13,705 nt of DNA from Aminidesulfovibrio sp040307135 (GTDB taxonomy: Bacteria > Desulfobacterota > Desulfovibrionia > Desulfovibrionales > Desulfovibrionaceae), in NCBI GenBank assembly GCA_040307135.1, contig JAWRKD010000055.1, forward strand, positions 1-13,705, read 5' to 3'. Of the stretch, positions 13,114 to 13,705 are shown in pieces (the first letter of the stretch is position 1; the number at the start of each line of letters is the position of its first letter). The notes beneath the pieces were generated by a model that was not told where the DNA came from, did not search any database, and saw only the letters and a program-made list of their open reading frames with translations. Both the position numbers and the translations under genes were made by a program.

Positions 13114-13705
13114 CTACTCCTGCATGTTGTTGATGATGGTCTTCAGCTCCTGGGCCAGCCGGGCCAGGTCGCTCACGGCCTGGGCCGACTGGGTCATGGC
13201 CTCGGCGGTTTCGCTGGCGATGCGGTTGATGTCCTCGGTGGTGCGGCTGATCTCCTCGCTGGCCGCGGACTGTTCCTCGCTGGCCGTGGCGATGCCGCGC
13301 ACCTGGTCCGCGGTCCGCTCCACCATCTCCACGATCTCGTGCAGGGCCGCGCCCGAGCGTCCGGCGGTCTCGGTGCTGGCCAGGATGGCCTTGGTGGTGG
13401 CCTCGGTGCCCTGGATGTTCTTGCGCGCGGAGGCCTGCACGGCCTTGATGTAGTTCTCCACCTCGTTGGTGGCGTTCATGGTCTTTTCCGCCAGCTTGCG
13501 CACCTCGTCGGCCACCACGGCGAAGCCCCGGCCCGCGTCGCCCGCGCGGGCGGCCTCGATGGCGGCGTTCAGGGCCAGGAGGTTGGTCTGGTCCGCGATG
13601 TCCGCGATGACGTTCATGATCTGGCCGATGCCCTCGGCCTGCCGGCCCAGCTCGGTCATGTCGGCCTTGAGTTCCTCGGCCTTGGCGTTCACCTGGTTGA
13701 TGGTG
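13114..13705 (-). CDS. Methyl-accepting chemotaxis protein, C-terminal signalling domain only (N-terminus beyond window)
   Basis: The last 196 residues of a chemoreceptor; the frame is open to the window edge, so sensor, membrane and HAMP parts are outside. Visible are the conserved hairpin tip (DIADQTNLLALNAAIEAARA and GFAVVADEVRKLAEKT), the descending coiled coil with Ala/Glu-rich heptads (ATASEEQSAASEEISRT) and the C-terminal end LKTIINNMQE. There is no CheR/CheB-tethering pentapeptide (NWETF type), so adaptation enzymes probably act without a tether. The tip differs slightly from the MCP at position 1 (GDAGRGFAVVADEV versus GEHGKGFAVVAAEV), so the two are paralogues rather than a recent duplication. 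A terminator follows 19 nt after the stop. Confidence 0.95.
   Translation of the reverse strand, partial: TINQVNAKAEELKADMTELGRQAEGIGQIMNVIADIADQTNLLALNAAIEAARAGDAGRGFAVVADEVRKLAEKTMNATNEVENYIKAVQASARKNIQGTEATTKAILASTETAGRSGAALHEIVEMVERTADQVRGIATASEEQSAASEEISRTTEDINRIASETAEAMTQSAQAVSDLARLAQELKTIINNMQE

Noticed and set aside
1..13705. The two chemoreceptor genes at the window ends as a recent duplication or composite element
   Set aside because: Their shared parts are the universal signalling tip; adjacent residues differ and no flanking repeats or transposase genes are seen.

Overview
This is a GC-rich bacterial chromosomal window with dense genes, short intergenic gaps and strong codon bias toward G and C. 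I found no tRNA, rRNA, insertion sequence, prophage or CRISPR array. The gene set suggests a sulfate-reducing-type deltaproteobacterium of the Desulfovibrio group: several large chemoreceptors, a Crp/Fnr regulator, a CstA-type carrier, a ComFB protein, and a TPR protein whose N-terminus resembles a family I associate with Desulfovibrio. The lineage is an inference from family resemblance; no marker gene is present.

Layout. Positions 1-1588 (minus) hold a chemoreceptor whose C-terminus is cut by the window edge; its extracytoplasmic sensor carries a zinc-binding CZB-like module. Next, also on minus, come a DEAD-box RNA helicase (1763-3256) and an NfeD-like membrane protein with an unusually long linker (3322-4206). 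Divergent from the latter is a small membrane protein with a Nif11-like N-terminus (4304-4867, plus). An AT-rich regulatory island (4868 to about 5075) with three dyads and a good sigma70-type promoter leads into a 150-nt leader, then cstA (5194-7005) and comFB (7075-7377), closed by a strong intrinsic terminator. A Crp/Fnr-family regulator (7447-8130, minus) is divergent from cyclopropane-fatty-acid synthase (8348-9466, plus). A TPR protein (9509-10279, minus) is separated by a 388-bp non-coding stretch from a two-gene operon on plus: a zinc MDR dehydrogenase (10668-11630) and a YcgR-like PilZ protein (11643-12365). The window ends on minus with a secreted PEBP-family protein (12462-12977) and the C-terminal end of a second chemoreceptor (13114 to the edge).

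How the genes may work together. Much of the window is signalling: two chemoreceptors, a PilZ c-di-GMP receptor, a ComFB protein (a family reported to bind cyclic dinucleotides) and a Crp/Fnr regulator. The most tightly organised unit is cstA-comFB. Its promoter has a dyad over the -10 and start site. Its leader can pair with its own Shine-Dalgarno and holds several GGA motifs. A hairpin lies between the two genes and a terminator follows. This suggests layered control of a carbon-starvation/pyruvate-type transporter together with a possible second-messenger receptor. Functions are assigned from motifs alone; no database search was run.
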